Positions 26,995 to 35,299 of a stretch of DNA of 64,000 nt are shown here, one piece after another (positions within the stretch are counted from its first letter, which is position 1; the number at the start of each line of letters is the position of its first letter). The notes beneath the pieces are model-generated. The model saw only the letters and a list, made by a program, of their open reading frames with translations, was not told where the DNA came from and did no database searches. The DNA is taken from assembly GCF_018771565.1 (NCBI RefSeq), contig NZ_CP076326.1, forward strand, positions 2,232,001 to 2,296,000. The letters run 5' to 3'. Origin of the DNA: Thermoflexus hugenholtzii. Its GTDB lineage: Bacteria; Chloroflexota; Anaerolineae; Thermoflexales; Thermoflexaceae. The position numbers and the translations under genes were made by a program.

Positions 26995-27770
26995 CAGGAA
27001 CGGCTTCCGCCGCGACCCCTGCGCCGTCGAAGCCGAAGGGTTCGGGGCGAAAGCCCCCTCCGTAATCCGAAATTCATTTCGGCATCCATGTTTGTAGGAG
27101 CGGCTTTCGCGGCGACCTTTGCGGGATCGGGAAGACAGGGTTCGAACGGTAGGAGCGGCTTCAGCCGCGACCCTTTGTGTCATCGAAAACTGGAGGTCCG
27201 GAGTTGTCGAGGCGGCTTCCATTCCGACCATCTCATCATCGAAGACGGAGGTTCGGGGCTAAAGCCCCTCCTACAAAAATCGTCTTTTGGTAGGAGCGGC
27301 TTTCGCCGCGACCATTGCGTCATCGAAGACGGAGATTCGGGGTTGCAGGGACGGCCTTCACCAGGACCCTTTGCGGCCTCGAAGACAGGTTCGGGGCTAA
27401 AGCCCCTCCTACAAAAATCGTCTTTTGGTAGGAGCGGCTTTCGCCGCGACCTTCGCGTCATCGAAGACGGAGGTTCAGGGTTGCAGGGATGGCCTTCACC
27501 AGGACCCTTTGCGGCCTCGAAGACAGATTCGGGGCTAAAGCCCCTCCTACAAAAATCGTCTTTTGGTAGGAGCGGCTTTAGCCGCGACCTTTGCGTCATC
27601 GAGAGCCAGGGGTTTGGGGTTGTCGGGGTGGTGTCCGTTGTGACCCTTGCGTCATCGAAGGCGGAAGGTTCGGGGCGAAAGATCCTCCTACAAAAACCGT
27701 CTTTCGTAGGAACGGCTTCCGCCGCGACCCTTGCATCATCGAAGACGGAGGGCCCGGGGCGAAAGCCATT
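26995..27770. repeat. REP-like hairpin array, about 138-bp period
   Basis: At least six copies of GTAGGAGCGGCTTTCGCCGC-like sequence are present. Most alternate with an opposite-type element, GGGGCTAAAGCCCCTCCTAC. Left elements start at 27290, 27428, 27566 and 27706, giving a period of 138-140 bp. Each element forms a 5-bp stem with a 4-base loop. The look is that of REP/BIME elements known from gamma-proteobacteria and linked there to RAYT transposases. No RAYT gene is in the window and none of the ORFs crossing the array is credible. Confidence 0.85.
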
Positions 27771-27845
27771 CATTTCGACCGTCATCCCGTCCGGTGCCGA
27801 GGCCTCGCCCGTTCTCGGCGGGGTTTTCCAGTTTTTCCGCATGTA

Positions 27846-27867
27846 GGGCAACTGCTCGCAGTTGCCC
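27846..27867. repeat. perfect 9-bp inverted repeat
   Basis: GGGCAACTG and CAGTTGCCC flank the loop CTCG; flanking TGT/ACA extend the pairing with one mismatch. A related hairpin occurs at 34083-34104. It lies about 135 bases before the HtrA-like gene. Confidence 0.6.
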
Positions 27868-28001
27868 CACATATCCACCTGCTTAGAAAATCCGGAAGGC
27901 CCTGTGTTCTCGGGCGTCCGGATTGATTTTGAAAGCCGATCCCCTCGCGCCATCCGGGAATCCGGGAAGCGCGGAGCGCGGGAAGGTTGAGGTGAGGCCA
28001 A

Positions 28002-28946
28002 ATGACAACGCCCGAAGAGGAAGAGCTGGACGCTTACTCGCGGACGGTGATCCGGGTGGTGGAGCAGGTGGGCCCGGCGGTGGTGAGCATCCGGCCGGCG
28101 GAATCGCCCCGGCGCCGCCCGGCGGTCGAGCTGATGGGCTCCGGCTTCTTCATCACCCCGGACGGCTATCTCCTGACCAACAGCCACGTGATCCGCCCCA
28201 TCCGCCATCCGGAGATCACCCTCATCGATGGCCGCACGTTCCCGGCGCGGGTGATCGGGGAGGACCCCGTCACGGATCTGGCCGTGTTGCGGGTGGAGCA
28301 CGAGGGGACGTTCCCGGCGGCCCGGCTGGGGGATTCCTCGCGCCTGCGGCTGGGGCAGCTGGTGGTCGCCATCGGCAACCCCCTGGGCTTTCAGTTCACG
28401 GTGTCCGCCGGGATCATCAGCGGCCTGGGCCGGGCGCTCCAGGGTCCCGGCGGGCGGATCATCGAGGACATCATCCAGACCGACGCGGCCCTCAACCCCG
28501 GCAACTCCGGCGGCCCGCTGGTGGACAGCCGGGGCCAGGTCATCGGCGTCTGCGTGGCCACCCTTCTCGGAGCGGAGAACATCGCCTTCGCCATCCCCAG
28601 CCACACCGCGGAATGGGTGGCGGCGCTGCTCATCAAAGAGGGACGGATCCGCCGCGCTTACCTGGGGCTGGTGGTCCAGGTCCGCCCGATCCCCTGGCCT
28701 CCGGAGGCCGCGGGGCTGGAGATCGTGGAGGTGGATCGAAGGGGTCCCGCGGCCCGGGCCGGCCTCCAGGAAGGCGACATCCTGGTCCGGGTGGGGGACC
28801 AGCCGGTGAGGAGCCTGGGGGAGCTCCATCGCTTCCTGGCCCACTGGCCTCCCGGGCAGCCCCTCGCGGTTCACGTGCTGCGCCACAACCAGCTCCGCGT
28901 GTTCACGGTGATCCCCCAGGAAGCCCCTCCCCCGAGGCCGGAGTGA
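28002..28946 (+). CDS. HtrA/DegP-like serine protease with PDZ domain
   Basis: This trypsin-like protease of the S1C family has 314 residues. The catalytic triad is His62 (TNSHV), Asp92 (TDLAV) and Ser169 (NPGNSGGPL). A single PDZ domain follows from about 220 to 305. Unlike classic DegP/HtrA, there is no N-terminal signal or membrane helix, so as annotated it would be cytoplasmic unless an upstream start exists. Related leaderless S1C proteases are known in several phyla. It probably degrades or senses misfolded proteins. The kinase gene lies 101 bases downstream behind its own -10 box. Confidence 0.9.
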   Translation: MTTPEEEELDAYSRTVIRVVEQVGPAVVSIRPAESPRRRPAVELMGSGFFITPDGYLLTNSHVIRPIRHPEITLIDGRTFPARVIGEDPVTDLAVLRVEHEGTFPAARLGDSSRLRLGQLVVAIGNPLGFQFTVSAGIISGLGRALQGPGGRIIEDIIQTDAALNPGNSGGPLVDSRGQVIGVCVATLLGAENIAFAIPSHTAEWVAALLIKEGRIRRAYLGLVVQVRPIPWPPEAAGLEIVEVDRRGPAARAGLQEGDILVRVGDQPVRSLGELHRFLAHWPPGQPLAVHVLRHNQLRVFTVIPQEAPPPRPE

Positions 28947-28973
28947 TCCCCGTGCCTTTCGAACGTCCGAGCA

Positions 28974-28979
28974 TATAAT
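28974..28979 (+). promoter_or_regulatory. -10 box upstream of the kinase gene
   Basis: A perfect TATAAT lies 69 bases before the kinase start. No good -35 box is visible at the expected distance. Confidence 0.45.
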
Positions 28980-29047
28980 GGGATCCGGGACGGGCCCGGG
29001 GTCAGCGGCCCGCCGCTGAGATATCCTCCGTCTTCATCGAGGTGAAG

Positions 29048-30898
29048 ATGGCGGAGAACCTGTTCGCCGGAAGGTATCGCATCCTGGGCACGCTGGGCCG
29101 CGGCGGGTTCGCGGTGGTCTACCGCGCCTTCGACACCGTCCTCCAGCGCCCGGTGGCCGTGAAAGTGCTCCGCGACGATCGCCTCCGGGATCCGGAGCTG
29201 CGCCGTCAGCTGGAGGCGGAAGCCCGCCTCCTGGCCAACCTCTCCCATCCCAACCTGGTGACCGTCTACGACTTCGGATGGGAGAACGAGCAGCCCTACT
29301 TCGTGATGGAATACGTGGACGGATGGGACCTCAAGACCCTCATCCGGCACGGGGCGCCCCTGGCCCTCGACCGCGCCCTGGAGCTGTTCCTGCAGATCTG
29401 CGCCGCCGTGGGCTACGCCCACCGCAACCAGATCGTCCACGGCGACCTCAAGCCCCAAAACATCCTGGTCTCCCGCTCCGGGGAGGTGAAAGTGGCGGAC
29501 TTCGGGATCGCCGCGGTCCTGTGGTCCCGGGATCCCGATCGCACCACCTGGGCGACCCCGCAGTATCTCTCGCCGGAGCAGGCGGCCGGCAGCCCCCCCA
29601 CGCCGGCCTCCGACGTGTATAGCCTGGGGCTCATCCTCTATGAGATGCTCACCGGCCGCCTTCCCTTCGAGGCCGGCACGCCGGCGGAGCTGATCCAGGC
29701 CCATCTGACGCAGCGGCCGCCTTCCCCCCGGCGCTTCAACCCCTCCCTGCCGGAGGACGTGGCCGCGATCATCCTGACGTGCCTGGAGAAGGAGCCCGCC
29801 CGTCGCTACCGCAACGCCGACCAGCTGGCCCAGGTGCTCCTCCGCCGTCATCCGGCCGCCACGCCGGCCCCTCCGCCGGAGCCGGCCCGGGAGGCGACCA
29901 CCCGGCCGATCTCCCCGGCGCCCGCCTTGCCGGAGGAGCGAGACTGGGTGCTCTGGCTCCTCGGCGTGCTGGCGGCCCTGGCCCTGCTGGGCCTGATCCC
30001 CCTCTGGATCATGGTCTATCGGGCCTACCTGGGCGGCCCCTCCGGCCTTCCCACGCCCACCCCGCCCCCCACCATCGTCCCCACGGTCCAGGTCCCCGAC
30101 CTGCGGGGGCTGGCCGTGGCGGAGGCCCAGGCCCGCGCCGCCGGGCTCGGCCTGGGGTTCACCGTCGTCCGGGAGGTGGAGGATCCCCAGCAGCCCGCCG
30201 GCGCGGTGATCGAGCAGGACCCTCCGCCGGGGGCCGTCCTTCACCCCGGGGAGCCCATCCGGGTCACCGTCAACCGGGGCGGCCCGGTCTTCCCGGTGGT
30301 CAACGTGATCGGCTACACGCTGGACGACAACATCCTGAACGGCCTGCGCTCTTACGGATGGGACGTGCGGGTGGAGCGGGTGTGGAGCCCGGAGCCGCCC
30401 GGGCGGATCCTGGAGCAGACGCCGCCGCCGGGGGCCTTGCTGGGGGTGGGCCAGCCCCTCACCCTCACCGTCAGCGCCGGGACGCGGGTGGAGATCGGGG
30501 CCAACTTCGCCAACTGGGTGATGTTAGACGCCGCGGACCTGCCGCAGCGGACGTTCCGGCCTGGAGAGGTGGTGGCGGCGACGCTGGAGTGGCGCTCCCT
30601 GCAGCGGGTGGATCAGCCCCTGGTGATCTTCGTCCACCTCATCGGCCCGAACGGCCAGATCGTCGCCCAGCGGGACGCCCAGCCCAACCCGCCGATCCCC
30701 GCCTGGCAGCCCGGGCAGATCGTCCGCGACCCCCTGGCCCTGCCCATCCCGGGGAACGCCCCGCCCGGGACCTATCAGCTGCGCACCGGGCTTTACCCGG
30801 AGGGCAACCCGGCGGCCCGCGTCATCGTCCTCAGCCCGGGCTACTCCAGCGCGGTGAACAACAGCCTCCTGATCAGCGAGCTGATCGTCCGCCCGTGA
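29048..30898 (+). CDS. transmembrane Ser/Thr protein kinase with PASTA-like domains
   Basis: The N-terminal kinase domain shows GRGGFAVVY (17-25), VAVKV with Lys39, the catalytic loop HGDLKPQN with Asp133 and DFG at 151-153. The usual HRD Arg is replaced by Gly (HGD), so it may be regulated without activation-loop phosphorylation. A membrane helix lies near 290-315. Outside are a Pro/Thr linker, two PASTA-like repeats (VPDLRGLAVAEAQARAAGL and a second near 400) and a terminal beta domain of about 120 residues. PASTA kinases sense cell-wall precursors. The ATG at 29048 has GAGG at 29039-29042; a GTG at 29042 is possible. Confidence 0.9.
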   Translation: MAENLFAGRYRILGTLGRGGFAVVYRAFDTVLQRPVAVKVLRDDRLRDPELRRQLEAEARLLANLSHPNLVTVYDFGWENEQPYFVMEYVDGWDLKTLIRHGAPLALDRALELFLQICAAVGYAHRNQIVHGDLKPQNILVSRSGEVKVADFGIAAVLWSRDPDRTTWATPQYLSPEQAAGSPPTPASDVYSLGLILYEMLTGRLPFEAGTPAELIQAHLTQRPPSPRRFNPSLPEDVAAIILTCLEKEPARRYRNADQLAQVLLRRHPAATPAPPPEPAREATTRPISPAPALPEERDWVLWLLGVLAALALLGLIPLWIMVYRAYLGGPSGLPTPTPPPTIVPTVQVPDLRGLAVAEAQARAAGLGLGFTVVREVEDPQQPAGAVIEQDPPPGAVLHPGEPIRVTVNRGGPVFPVVNVIGYTLDDNILNGLRSYGWDVRVERVWSPEPPGRILEQTPPPGALLGVGQPLTLTVSAGTRVEIGANFANWVMLDAADLPQRTFRPGEVVAATLEWRSLQRVDQPLVIFVHLIGPNGQIVAQRDAQPNPPIPAWQPGQIVRDPLALPIPGNAPPGTYQLRTGLYPEGNPAARVIVLSPGYSSAVNNSLLISELIVRP

Positions 30899-30905
30899 GG
30901 GGCCT

Positions 30906-32723
30906 TCACGGCTCCCCGGTGCCGACCTTGAAGACCGCCCGCCAGGGCTGGTAGCGGGTGAACACCCGGTCCTCATAGAGGATCTGGCCGTTCCGCTCCA
31001 CCCGGCGCTTCACCAGCACGTCGGCCCCGTCCACCGCCCAATCCACCTGAACGACGTGGCCCTTCGGCAGGGTGGGGTCCTCCTCGTAGATGTCCGGCCC
31101 GTGGGGGACGATGTTGGAGACAAAAGGGCCCTCAATGGACACTCGGCGGCCGTCGTCCGCCCCGTAGATCGTGAAGGTGAGGATCCCCGCCTCGGGGTCC
31201 ACCTTCGCCGTGATCAGGATGGGGGTCTCCCGATCGTTGCGGAACTTGAAATCGGCATAGGGGCTGAAGATGGCCGCGTCCAGCCCGGGCCCGAAGGTCC
31301 GCTCATACCAGCCGACCCGATAGGCGTGAGGCCAGCGCTCCACGATGGGGAAGCCCCCGAAGAAGGCGGCGCGGAACAGAGTGGTGGAAACCTGACAGAG
31401 CCCCCCGCCCACGCCTCGGATCGTCCGCCCGTTGTAGATGATCAGGGCTTCCTCGAAGCCGGTATCCACGCTCACATCCCCCAGGTGGGCGTTGAAGGAG
31501 AACACCTCCCCCGGGGGGACGATGACGCCGTGCATCCGGGCGGCGCCCAGGGTGATGTTCCGCACCCGGGACGGCGGAGAGCCCTTGAAGTTCGTCACAG
31601 CCTGCGCGATCCGCCCGGTGATCCCCAGATCCTCCGCGGTCACGGTCTCCGGATAGCGCGGGGGGATCAGGGTGAGGGCGATGGGGACCTCCCGGGTGGG
31701 CCCGCGGAGGCTCTCCCGGATGCGGGCGATCGTGGTCGGGAGGTCCACCCGATAGCCCCAGCGGGAGGGCGCGATGGGGATCAGGCGGCGCGAGCCTTCA
31801 TCGAAAACGAAGCGGGCGTCCACGGGATCCGCCTGCAGGGTCTGCACGATGGGCGAGAGCCACTCCTGCAGGCGCTCCTCCTCCAGCCGGGCTTCCAGAT
31901 GGGGCGTAGGCGCCTCCACCCGCTCCAGGGCGATCATGCGGCCCAGCGCGGCGGGGGAGAGCTCCCACGGGCCGGTGGCGCTCAGGGGCAGCGTGACCGT
32001 TAACGTGTCCGTCGCAACGAAGAGATGGATCGGCCCCTCCAGCCATTGCGCCAGCTGCGTCCGCGCCGGCTCGACCTCCGTCAGAGAGGGGGGCACGGTC
32101 TCCACCGGGAGGGCAAGCGTCACGGGTTGCAAGGCCGAGAGGGCCTCCAGCAGGCGCGCCCGCGTGGCGCTGCGGTCCAGCCGGATCCCCGCCCGCGCGG
32201 GGATCACCCGGACCTCCCCCTCCCGGATCTCCAGGGCGGCGTCCTGCGGGGGGCGATCGATGGCGGTGGCCAGGGCCTCGATCTGCGCCTCCAGGCGTTC
32301 GAGCTCCACCACCACCCGTGGGGCCACCCCATATCCGGCCCACCAGATCCACAGGCGATCCCAGACGTCGAGCCATCCGCGGCCGCGGCCGGCCCGCATC
32401 GCCTCTTCCAGGGTGCCCGGGATGTCCACAGAGGCGCCCAGGTCCGTCAGCGAGAGGGTCCGCTGGAGCCCAGGGCCCTGGAGGGTCAGGAAAGGACGCT
32501 GGGGGTCCGGCAGGGTGGCCTGCCAGCGCGCCTGCGCCTCCGCTTCGGTGAGCCCACCCACCGGCACGGCGCCGATGAACACCCCGGGCCAGATCCGCCC
32601 GGCGTAGATCCACTCCAGCGCCCCCGCCGTCACCAGCCCCAGCCCGAGGATCAGCAGGAGGACGGCGGCCGGGAAGATCGGGAAGGCGCGTGGGGTCCGA
32701 ACGGAGGCCGCCTGCTCGGCCAT
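30906..32723 (-). CDS. VanW family protein with peptidoglycan-binding-like domains
   Basis: This 605-residue envelope protein has one N-terminal membrane helix (about 15-38). A long region with two PG_binding_4-like domains (about 55-330) follows. The VanW core from about 380 is recognisable by FSFNAHLGDVSVDTGFEEA and GVGGGLCQVSTTLFRAAFFGG, shown in its conserved parts. The C-terminus (about 520-605) looks like a G5-type beta domain. VanW function is unsettled even in vancomycin-resistance clusters; a cell-wall role is likely. It is the last of three tightly packed genes. Confidence 0.88.
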   Translation of the reverse strand: MAEQAASVRTPRAFPIFPAAVLLLILGLGLVTAGALEWIYAGRIWPGVFIGAVPVGGLTEAEAQARWQATLPDPQRPFLTLQGPGLQRTLSLTDLGASVDIPGTLEEAMRAGRGRGWLDVWDRLWIWWAGYGVAPRVVVELERLEAQIEALATAIDRPPQDAALEIREGEVRVIPARAGIRLDRSATRARLLEALSALQPVTLALPVETVPPSLTEVEPARTQLAQWLEGPIHLFVATDTLTVTLPLSATGPWELSPAALGRMIALERVEAPTPHLEARLEEERLQEWLSPIVQTLQADPVDARFVFDEGSRRLIPIAPSRWGYRVDLPTTIARIRESLRGPTREVPIALTLIPPRYPETVTAEDLGITGRIAQAVTNFKGSPPSRVRNITLGAARMHGVIVPPGEVFSFNAHLGDVSVDTGFEEALIIYNGRTIRGVGGGLCQVSTTLFRAAFFGGFPIVERWPHAYRVGWYERTFGPGLDAAIFSPYADFKFRNDRETPILITAKVDPEAGILTFTIYGADDGRRVSIEGPFVSNIVPHGPDIYEEDPTLPKGHVVQVDWAVDGADVLVKRRVERNGQILYEDRVFTRYQPWRAVFKVGTGEP

Positions 32724-32724
32724 C

Positions 32725-33291
32725 TCAGATCCTCCCCAGCCGGCGGGCCGCCCAGGTCAGGGCCACGATGCTCTTGGCGTCCCGCAGGCGTCCATCCTCG
32801 ATGGCCTCCCACAGATCCGCCCAGCGCAAGGGGACCACCCGAAGCGCTTCATCGAACTCCGGATGAGCGGGACCCGGCGTCAGATCGCGGGCGAGGAAGA
32901 GGACGATCTCCTCGGTGCTGTAGCCGGGCGTGGGCCAGATGGTCCCCAGCCGCTCCCAGCGGGCGGCCTGATAGCCGGTCTCCTCCGCCAGCTCCCGACG
33001 GGCGCACGTCAGCGGATCTTCCCCCGGCTCCAGGGTGCCGGCGGGGATCTCCAGCGAGACCTGACCCACGGCGTAACGGAACTGGCGGACCAGGACCACG
33101 CGCTCGTCGTCCAGGACCGGCACGATGGCGACGGCGCCGCGATGCTCCACCACCTCCCGCAGCGTCGTTCCCCCGGAGGGCAGGCGGACCTGGTCCACCC
33201 GCAGGTTGAGGATCCGGCCCTCGTAGATCCTCCGACTCTCCAGGGGGACCTCGGCAGCGATCGGATCCATGCGTTCCGGAGACGTCCCCAT
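32725..33291 (-). CDS. NUDIX hydrolase, ADP-ribose pyrophosphatase type
   Basis: The NUDIX box GX5EX7REUXEEXGU occupies residues 85-107 (GTLEPGEDPLTCARRELAEETGY region). The upstream VVLVRQFRYAVGQVSLEIPAG is the hallmark of ADP-ribose pyrophosphatases, which cleave ADP-ribose to AMP and ribose 5-phosphate. Length is 188. The ATG at 33291 lacks a clear ribosome site; translation is probably coupled to the LysM gene 3 bases upstream. An internal ATG at 33270 is an alternative. One base separates its stop from the VanW start. Confidence 0.9.
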   Translation of the reverse strand: MGTSPERMDPIAAEVPLESRRIYEGRILNLRVDQVRLPSGGTTLREVVEHRGAVAIVPVLDDERVVLVRQFRYAVGQVSLEIPAGTLEPGEDPLTCARRELAEETGYQAARWERLGTIWPTPGYSTEEIVLFLARDLTPGPAHPEFDEALRVVPLRWADLWEAIEDGRLRDAKSIVALTWAARRLGRI

Positions 33292-33294
33292 GGT

Positions 33295-33921
33295 TTATGG
33301 GCTGGGGATGATCAGCCGCTGGCCGGGGTAGATCGCGTTGGGGTTGGTGATCCCGTTCCGGGCGGCGATCACCGTCCACAGCATGTTGAACTTCAGCCCG
33401 ATGCGGAACAGGTTATCCCCGGGCTGGACGATGTAAACCCGCTCGCCCCCGGTGGGCGTCCCGGTGGCCGGCGCGGAGACCGGGATCACCAGCCGCTGCC
33501 CGGGCACGATGAAGTCCGGGTTGATCAGGTTGTTCGCCCGGGCGATGGCCTCCACCGTGGTCCCGTAGCGGAGGGCGATGCGGAACAACGTCTCCCCCGG
33601 CTGGACCACGTGGGTCACCTGGGCGGGCGGCGCGGCGGTGGGGGCCGGAGCGACCGGCGTGGGAGGAGGAAGCGGGGAGAAGAAGGGCGTGGGCGTGGGG
33701 GCGCCTTCGGGCATGATGGGGGTGACCGGCAGGAGCGTCGGCGTGGGCGGCATCGCGGGCGCGACCGTCGCGGTCGCCGTCGGCGCGCCGAAGAGCAACC
33801 CCGGAGGGGTTGCCGTGGGCACGGGGCCGGAGCGGGAGCGCGTGGGGCGGCACGCGGTCAGGGCCACCAGCGCCGCCAGGCCCAGCCAGGGCAAAGCACG
33901 AGGCATGCGCTTTCCAACCAT
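33295..33921 (-). CDS. LysM-domain lipoprotein
   Basis: A lipoprotein signal ends at Cys24 (LVALTAC). A Thr/Pro/Ala linker of about 75 residues follows, then two LysM domains. Each LysM is clear: HVVQPGETLFRIALRYGTT and YIVQPGDNLFRIGLKFN, both ending in PGQRL(V/I)IP. LysM binds N-acetylglucosamine polymers, so the protein probably attaches to peptidoglycan outside the membrane. It has no catalytic domain. It heads a three-gene operon with the NUDIX and VanW genes. The start has GGAGG 7 bases upstream. Confidence 0.88.
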   Translation of the reverse strand: MVGKRMPRALPWLGLAALVALTACRPTRSRSGPVPTATPPGLLFGAPTATATVAPAMPPTPTLLPVTPIMPEGAPTPTPFFSPLPPPTPVAPAPTAAPPAQVTHVVQPGETLFRIALRYGTTVEAIARANNLINPDFIVPGQRLVIPVSAPATGTPTGGERVYIVQPGDNLFRIGLKFNMLWTVIAARNGITNPNAIYPGQRLIIPSP

Positions 33922-34082
33922 GGGCGCCTCCTGCAGCTTCGCACTTCAGGATTTGCGGATCCGCCCCTCTCGCGGTGGACGGAATCCTCCGCGCGTGCGG
34001 ATGGATCCGGGAGAGAACTTGTTAAGAAGACTAACACGAGCAGGACGGGCGGGCAAGGGGGACGCCTCCTGCCCGGCGAGTC

Positions 34083-34126
34083 GGACAACTGCGAGCAGCT
34101 GTCCTGCGATCTTGGGACACACCCCC
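34083..34126. repeat. dispersed hairpin repeat
   Basis: GGACAACTG / CAGCTGTCC (one mismatch) around CGAG is followed by TGCGATCTTGGGACACACCC. The second half recurs at 1803-1827 before era (TGTCCTGCGATTTTAGACAC), and the hairpin resembles that at 27846-27867. Confidence 0.55.
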
Positions 34127-34301
34127 GGCGATCGTTATCAAAGACAAGCGCTCCCTTACAGGGAGATCGAGGGGTTATGTTCGAATCGAATGCGTGGGCG
34201 GGGCGACGGCGAAACCGCTGCCCTGCCGTTCCGTGGCCGAAAGCGATCATCCGACTGGAGCGCCTGCGCAAGCCCTGTCCGGGTTGGAATGGAGGCGCAG
34301 G

Positions 34302-34330
34302 TTGCATGGAGGATGGTTTCCCGTTACCAT
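34302..34330 (+). promoter_or_regulatory. promoter candidate for mtnP
   Basis: TTGCAT (34302-34307) and TACCAT (34325-34330) are 17 bases apart and end 33 bases before the start codon. Confidence 0.5.
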
Positions 34331-34363
34331 AAAAGGCGCTCACCCTGCACAAAGGGAGGACCC

Positions 34364-35245
34364 ATGGCGCGGGAGCCGGTGAAGCTGGCCATCATCGGGG
34401 GCAGCGGCCTCTATGAAATGGAAGCCCTGCGGGACGTGGAGGAGGTGCGGATCTCGACGCCCTTCGGGGATCCCAGCGACGCCATCATCGTCGGGACGCT
34501 GGAGGGGCGGCGGGTGGCTTTCCTCCCCCGGCATGGGCGCGGCCATCGGATCTCCCCCAGCGAGATCAACAGCCGCGCCAACATCTACGCCCTGAAAACC
34601 CTCGGGGTGGAGCGGATCGTCGCCGTCAGCGCCTGCGGGAGCCTGCGCGAGGAGTTCGCCCCCGGCCACGTCGTGGTGCCCGATCAGCTCATCGACGCCA
34701 CCAAGGGCAAGCGCGCCTACTCCTTCTTCGGCAACGGCCTGGTGGTCCACATCTCGATGGCCGACCCCTTCTGCCCCCACCTGAGCGAATACGTCTATCA
34801 GGCCGTGAAGGCGGTGGGGGGCACCGTGCATAAGGGGGGGACGTTCATCACCATCGAGGGGCCGAGGTTCTCCACGAAGGCGGAGAGCCGGGTGTGGCGC
34901 CAGTGGGGGGCGGACATCATCGGCATGACCGCGGTGCCGGAGGCCCAGCTGGCCCGGGAGGCAGAGATCTGCTACGCGGCCATGGCCCACGTGACCGATT
35001 ACGACGTGTGGCGGGAGGCCGAGGAGCCGGTGACCGCGGAGATGGTGATCCGGCGTCTGGCGGCCAACGTGGCCCTGGCCAAGGAGGCCATCCGGGTCCT
35101 GGCCCGGACGCTCCCGGAGGAGCGGCCGTGTGCCTGCGGCAGCGCCCTCCAGCACGCCTTCGCCACCGACCTCTCCCTCGTCCCCGAATCCCTCAAGCGG
35201 GATCTCGCCCCCATCCTGGGGAAGTATCTCCCCCCATCCGCCTGA
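34364..35245 (+). CDS. mtnP: S-methyl-5'-thioadenosine phosphorylase
   Basis: The enzyme cleaves methylthioadenosine with phosphate to adenine and methylthioribose 1-phosphate, feeding methionine and purine salvage. The 293-residue protein has the phosphate-binding GGSGLY (12-17), PRHGRGH and the GPRFSTKAESR substrate loop, with GMTAVPEA in the form typical of MTA-preferring members. Some relatives prefer guanosine or inosine, so specificity is inferred. Cys residues in PCACGS near the C-terminus recall thermostable archaeal homologues with CxC disulfides. AAAGGGAGG precedes the ATG. A strong terminator follows. Confidence 0.9.
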   Translation: MAREPVKLAIIGGSGLYEMEALRDVEEVRISTPFGDPSDAIIVGTLEGRRVAFLPRHGRGHRISPSEINSRANIYALKTLGVERIVAVSACGSLREEFAPGHVVVPDQLIDATKGKRAYSFFGNGLVVHISMADPFCPHLSEYVYQAVKAVGGTVHKGGTFITIEGPRFSTKAESRVWRQWGADIIGMTAVPEAQLAREAEICYAAMAHVTDYDVWREAEEPVTAEMVIRRLAANVALAKEAIRVLARTLPEERPCACGSALQHAFATDLSLVPESLKRDLAPILGKYLPPSA

Positions 35246-35261
35246 TCCGACCGGAACGCGC

Positions 35262-35289
35262 GGGCCCGGCTCTTTCGGGAGCCGGGCCC
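35262..35289. terminator. bidirectional rho-independent terminator
   Basis: An 11-bp GC stem (35262-35272 with 35279-35289) with a 6-base loop is followed by a T-rich tract on the plus strand. It lies between the convergent mtnP and L,D-transpeptidase genes and may serve both. Confidence 0.8.
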
Positions 35290-35299
35290 TTCGTTTGCT

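Larger units (their letters stand above)
33922..34363. other. 440-bp divergent intergenic region
   Basis: This gap separates the LysM operon (minus) from mtnP (plus). It contains a palindrome at 34083-34104 and a dispersed repeat sharing TGTCCTGCGAT with 1803-1813, plus the mtnP promoter at 34302-34330. No gene is supported. Confidence 0.6.
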
